Origin: JAUILH01 sp965230535
GTDB lineage: Bacteria; Bacteroidota; Bacteroidia; Flavobacteriales_D; JAUILH01
Direction of reading: 5' to 3'
Length of the DNA stretch: 64,000 nt
NCBI GenBank assembly: GCA_965230535.1
Contig: OZ246009.1
Coordinates: 1,798,001 to 1,862,000 of the forward strand
Positions 62,097-64,000 of the stretch are shown here, piece by piece. Both the position numbers and the translations under genes were made by a program. Every line of letters starts with the position of its first letter. Position 1 is the stretch's first letter. The notes under the pieces were generated by a model. It was not told the origin of the DNA, ran no database searches, and was given only the letters and a program-made list of their open reading frames with translations.

Positions 62097-63893
62097 TTAA
62101 TTGTTCATCGCCAATTTCATTTTTCTATACTCGCCTGAATTCATTAATTCAATGGCCTTCTGAAGAGGATCATTCAAGACATTGATTACCTCATAGAACT
62201 TATCACTGCTGTATAAATTGCTGGCGATAGAAGCCTTTAATCTAATGCTTAACATGTCTTTAGCAGACTCAAATCCTTCCTCATCAAACTCCAAACCTTC
62301 TTTCTCTGCGTATTTAGTCAAATCCTCAATAGCGCCATTTTTGATTGGGTCAAAATTAGCCTGGTACTTGTCGAAAGACTTGTACTTCTTATTAATAGAT
62401 TCTCTGTTATCATTTACATAAGTCAAACTAAAGGTATTTAAATGTCCTTTTCTGATAATGTCATAGAAGTAATCAGATTGAGAAGTAGTGTCCAATGGAA
62501 CAAATACATCAGGAGAAATTCCTCCGCCACCGTATACGTCTCTTTTGGTCACCAGAGTGTTGTACTTCAATGAATCCGGGAAATCAATTTTGTCCTCATC
62601 TGTTAATTCTCCAGACTCGAATCTGCTGTATTTCTCTTTGTAATAAGCTTCCAAACCATCATCATATGGCTTTTGAATAGATCTACCGGTAGGTGTGTAG
62701 TATCTTGAAATCGTTAATCTCATAGCACTTTCATCCGGAAGCGTGATTTGACGTTGAACCAGACCTTTACCAAACGAACGTCTGCCAACAATTAATCCTC
62801 TGTCCCAATCCTGAACTGCACCAGACACAATCTCAGAAGCAGAAGCTGAACTCTGGTCGATCAAAACAATCAATTCACCATTTTCAAAGCTTCCAAGTGT
62901 ATTTGCAAAGTACTTGTCGGTTGGGAAAGCGCGCCCCTCGGTATATACAACTAACTGACGATCCGATAAAAACTCGTTGGCTAAGTCCACTGCTGTAGAC
63001 AAGTAACCACCTCCGTTTCCTTGAAGGTCAAGAATTAATTTTTTCATTCCCTGGCCTTTCAAAGTATCAAGCGCTTTATTGATTTCTTTCATAGTTGTGG
63101 CTGAAAAATTGTTCAGTTTGATGTAGCCAATTTCCGGTTGTACCATATAAGACGCCTCAACACTGTAAACCGGAATTTTATCTCTGGTAATTACAAAATC
63201 CAATAATTCATCAACACCTTTTCTTTTAATGGCAACAGATACCTGAGTTCCTTTTTTACCCAATAAACGATCTCTCACACCGGAGTTTTTAAGTCCTGTA
63301 CCAGCCACCAACTCACTATCAATCTTAATGATTTTATCTCCTGCAATGATGCCCAACTTTTCCGAAGGTCCGTTTGGAATAGGGTTAACCACCATCAAAG
63401 TGTCTTTAAGAATTTGAAAACGAATCCCGATTCCTTCAAAATTACCTTTTAATGGTGTGTTCATTTCTTTATACTGCTCAGAAGTAAAGTAGCCGGTATG
63501 TGGATCCAGTTCTTCTAACATCTTTCTAATACCATGATCCACCAGGTCCGCACGATCAATAGAATCGTGAGCAACTTTGTGCAGTTCTTCAAACAAAGCA
63601 TTAAAGCTGGCCATTGGCATACTCTCTTTATAGAACTTTTTCACCCATTTTTCTGCCTTGTTAGAATCAATAGTTTCCGCCATGGCCATCATAGCCGTTT
63701 TGGTCAGAGAGCTGGTATTCACCTTATCTACATAATACCCATCAACATAGGTATACACATATCTGAATTTAATGGTGGTTTCAAGTGAGTTGTAGCCTCC
63801 GTCATCTGTGTCATCCTGAGCTAATAGCGTCAATGGGAATAACAACAATACAGAAGCAAAGGTCTTTATAAGGAAGTGTTTTGGTCTGAACAT
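62097..63893 (-). CDS. CtpA-like S41 carboxyl-terminal processing peptidase
   Basis: 598 residues. Signal peptide (about 7-25, TLLAQ), a PDZ domain (about 155-240) and the S41 catalytic domain with Ser in DQSSASASEIVSGAV and Lys in GRRSFGKGLVQ; then a C-terminal helical region (about 440-598) found in homologues of this phylum. It degrades or trims periplasmic proteins from the C-terminus. Likely co-transcribed with the DUF1573 gene downstream. Confidence 0.95.
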   Translation of the reverse strand: MFRPKHFLIKTFASVLLLFPLTLLAQDDTDDGGYNSLETTIKFRYVYTYVDGYYVDKVNTSSLTKTAMMAMAETIDSNKAEKWVKKFYKESMPMASFNALFEELHKVAHDSIDRADLVDHGIRKMLEELDPHTGYFTSEQYKEMNTPLKGNFEGIGIRFQILKDTLMVVNPIPNGPSEKLGIIAGDKIIKIDSELVAGTGLKNSGVRDRLLGKKGTQVSVAIKRKGVDELLDFVITRDKIPVYSVEASYMVQPEIGYIKLNNFSATTMKEINKALDTLKGQGMKKLILDLQGNGGGYLSTAVDLANEFLSDRQLVVYTEGRAFPTDKYFANTLGSFENGELIVLIDQSSASASEIVSGAVQDWDRGLIVGRRSFGKGLVQRQITLPDESAMRLTISRYYTPTGRSIQKPYDDGLEAYYKEKYSRFESGELTDEDKIDFPDSLKYNTLVTKRDVYGGGGISPDVFVPLDTTSQSDYFYDIIRKGHLNTFSLTYVNDNRESINKKYKSFDKYQANFDPIKNGAIEDLTKYAEKEGLEFDEEGFESAKDMLSIRLKASIASNLYSSDKFYEVINVLNDPLQKAIELMNSGEYRKMKLAMNN

Positions 63894-64000
63894 GCGTTTT
63901 GTCTTTATTTTATCTTAAGATACTTAACTTAATCCAAATCTGTTACGAAAATTACACGAAAGCGTAATTTTTAGGTACTGACGGATAACAAAATACGAAC

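Noticed and set aside
1..64000. tRNA, rRNA, CRISPR, insertion sequences, prophage or integration sites
   Set aside because: Gaps between genes are short and I saw no cloverleaf, direct-repeat array, transposase or terminal inverted repeat.

Overview
The window looks like a chromosomal segment of a member of the Bacteroidota, probably in or near the order Flavobacteriales. The evidence is: proteins with type IX secretion C-terminal sorting domains (types A and B), SusC/FecA-style TonB-dependent receptors with carboxypeptidase-like N-domains, families common in this phylum (DUF3276, DUF5683, DUF5684, DUF1573, WbqC, HTTM), an extended NusB, and promoters of the phylum's form (TTG, about 19 nt, TAnnTTTG). 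Base composition and codon use look even along the window. I saw no insertion sequence, prophage, CRISPR array, rRNA or tRNA gene. Coding density is very high: no gap exceeds 300 bases (the longest is about 225 bases, before guaA), and several neighbours overlap.

Layout. 1-8.4 kb: the 3' end of an unknown beta-rich protein, a secreted propeller/ankyrin protein, a fatty acid desaturase with an acetyltransferase, TruC and a sensor-type SpoIIE phosphatase. 8.4-13.1 kb: a lipoprotein coupled to a TPR histidine kinase, and a T9SS type B surface protein. 13.3-17.6 kb: guaA, a LysM/binding-protein fusion and hemF, all overlapping. 17.6-22.2 kb: a T9SS type A SGNH-like protein and the thrS-infC-rpmI-rplT translation operon. 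22.3-27.2 kb: two uncharacterised secreted proteins and a subtilase. 27.3-35 kb: an acyl-CoA carboxylase beta subunit and a tight run parA-parB-DUF5683-dapB-lepB-wbqC. 35-44.5 kb: a flavin reductase, DUF3276, an ABC exporter, then leucine dehydrogenase-nusB-three DUF1573 lipoproteins-yajC-coaE-M61 peptidase. 44.5-47.2 kb: RidA, a transglutaminase-like protein, YaaA and a small membrane protein. 47.2-50.8 kb: a TonB receptor and thioredoxin-like pair divergent from a DtxR/MntR-type regulator. 50.8-64 kb: an S9 peptidase, an imelysin-HTTM-FecA-like operon, an S46 peptidase with a TPR tail, a fourth DUF1573 lipoprotein and a CtpA-like S41 peptidase.

Themes. Two metal-uptake modules stand out. 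Each has a clean palindrome lying exactly between the -33 and -7 promoter elements: a 16-bp site at the receptor/regulator divergent promoter and a 19-bp Fur-family-like site before the imelysin operon. The imelysin operon places a vitamin-K-carboxylase-like membrane protein (HTTM) between an imelysin lipoprotein and a FecA-like receptor, and it is the best candidate here for an under-described system. The translation operon is notable for an ATC start codon in infC preceded by a near-perfect Shine-Dalgarno sequence, in a phylum that rarely uses one. Protein breakdown is well represented (S8, S9, S41, S46, M61), consistent with a peptide-using heterotroph.
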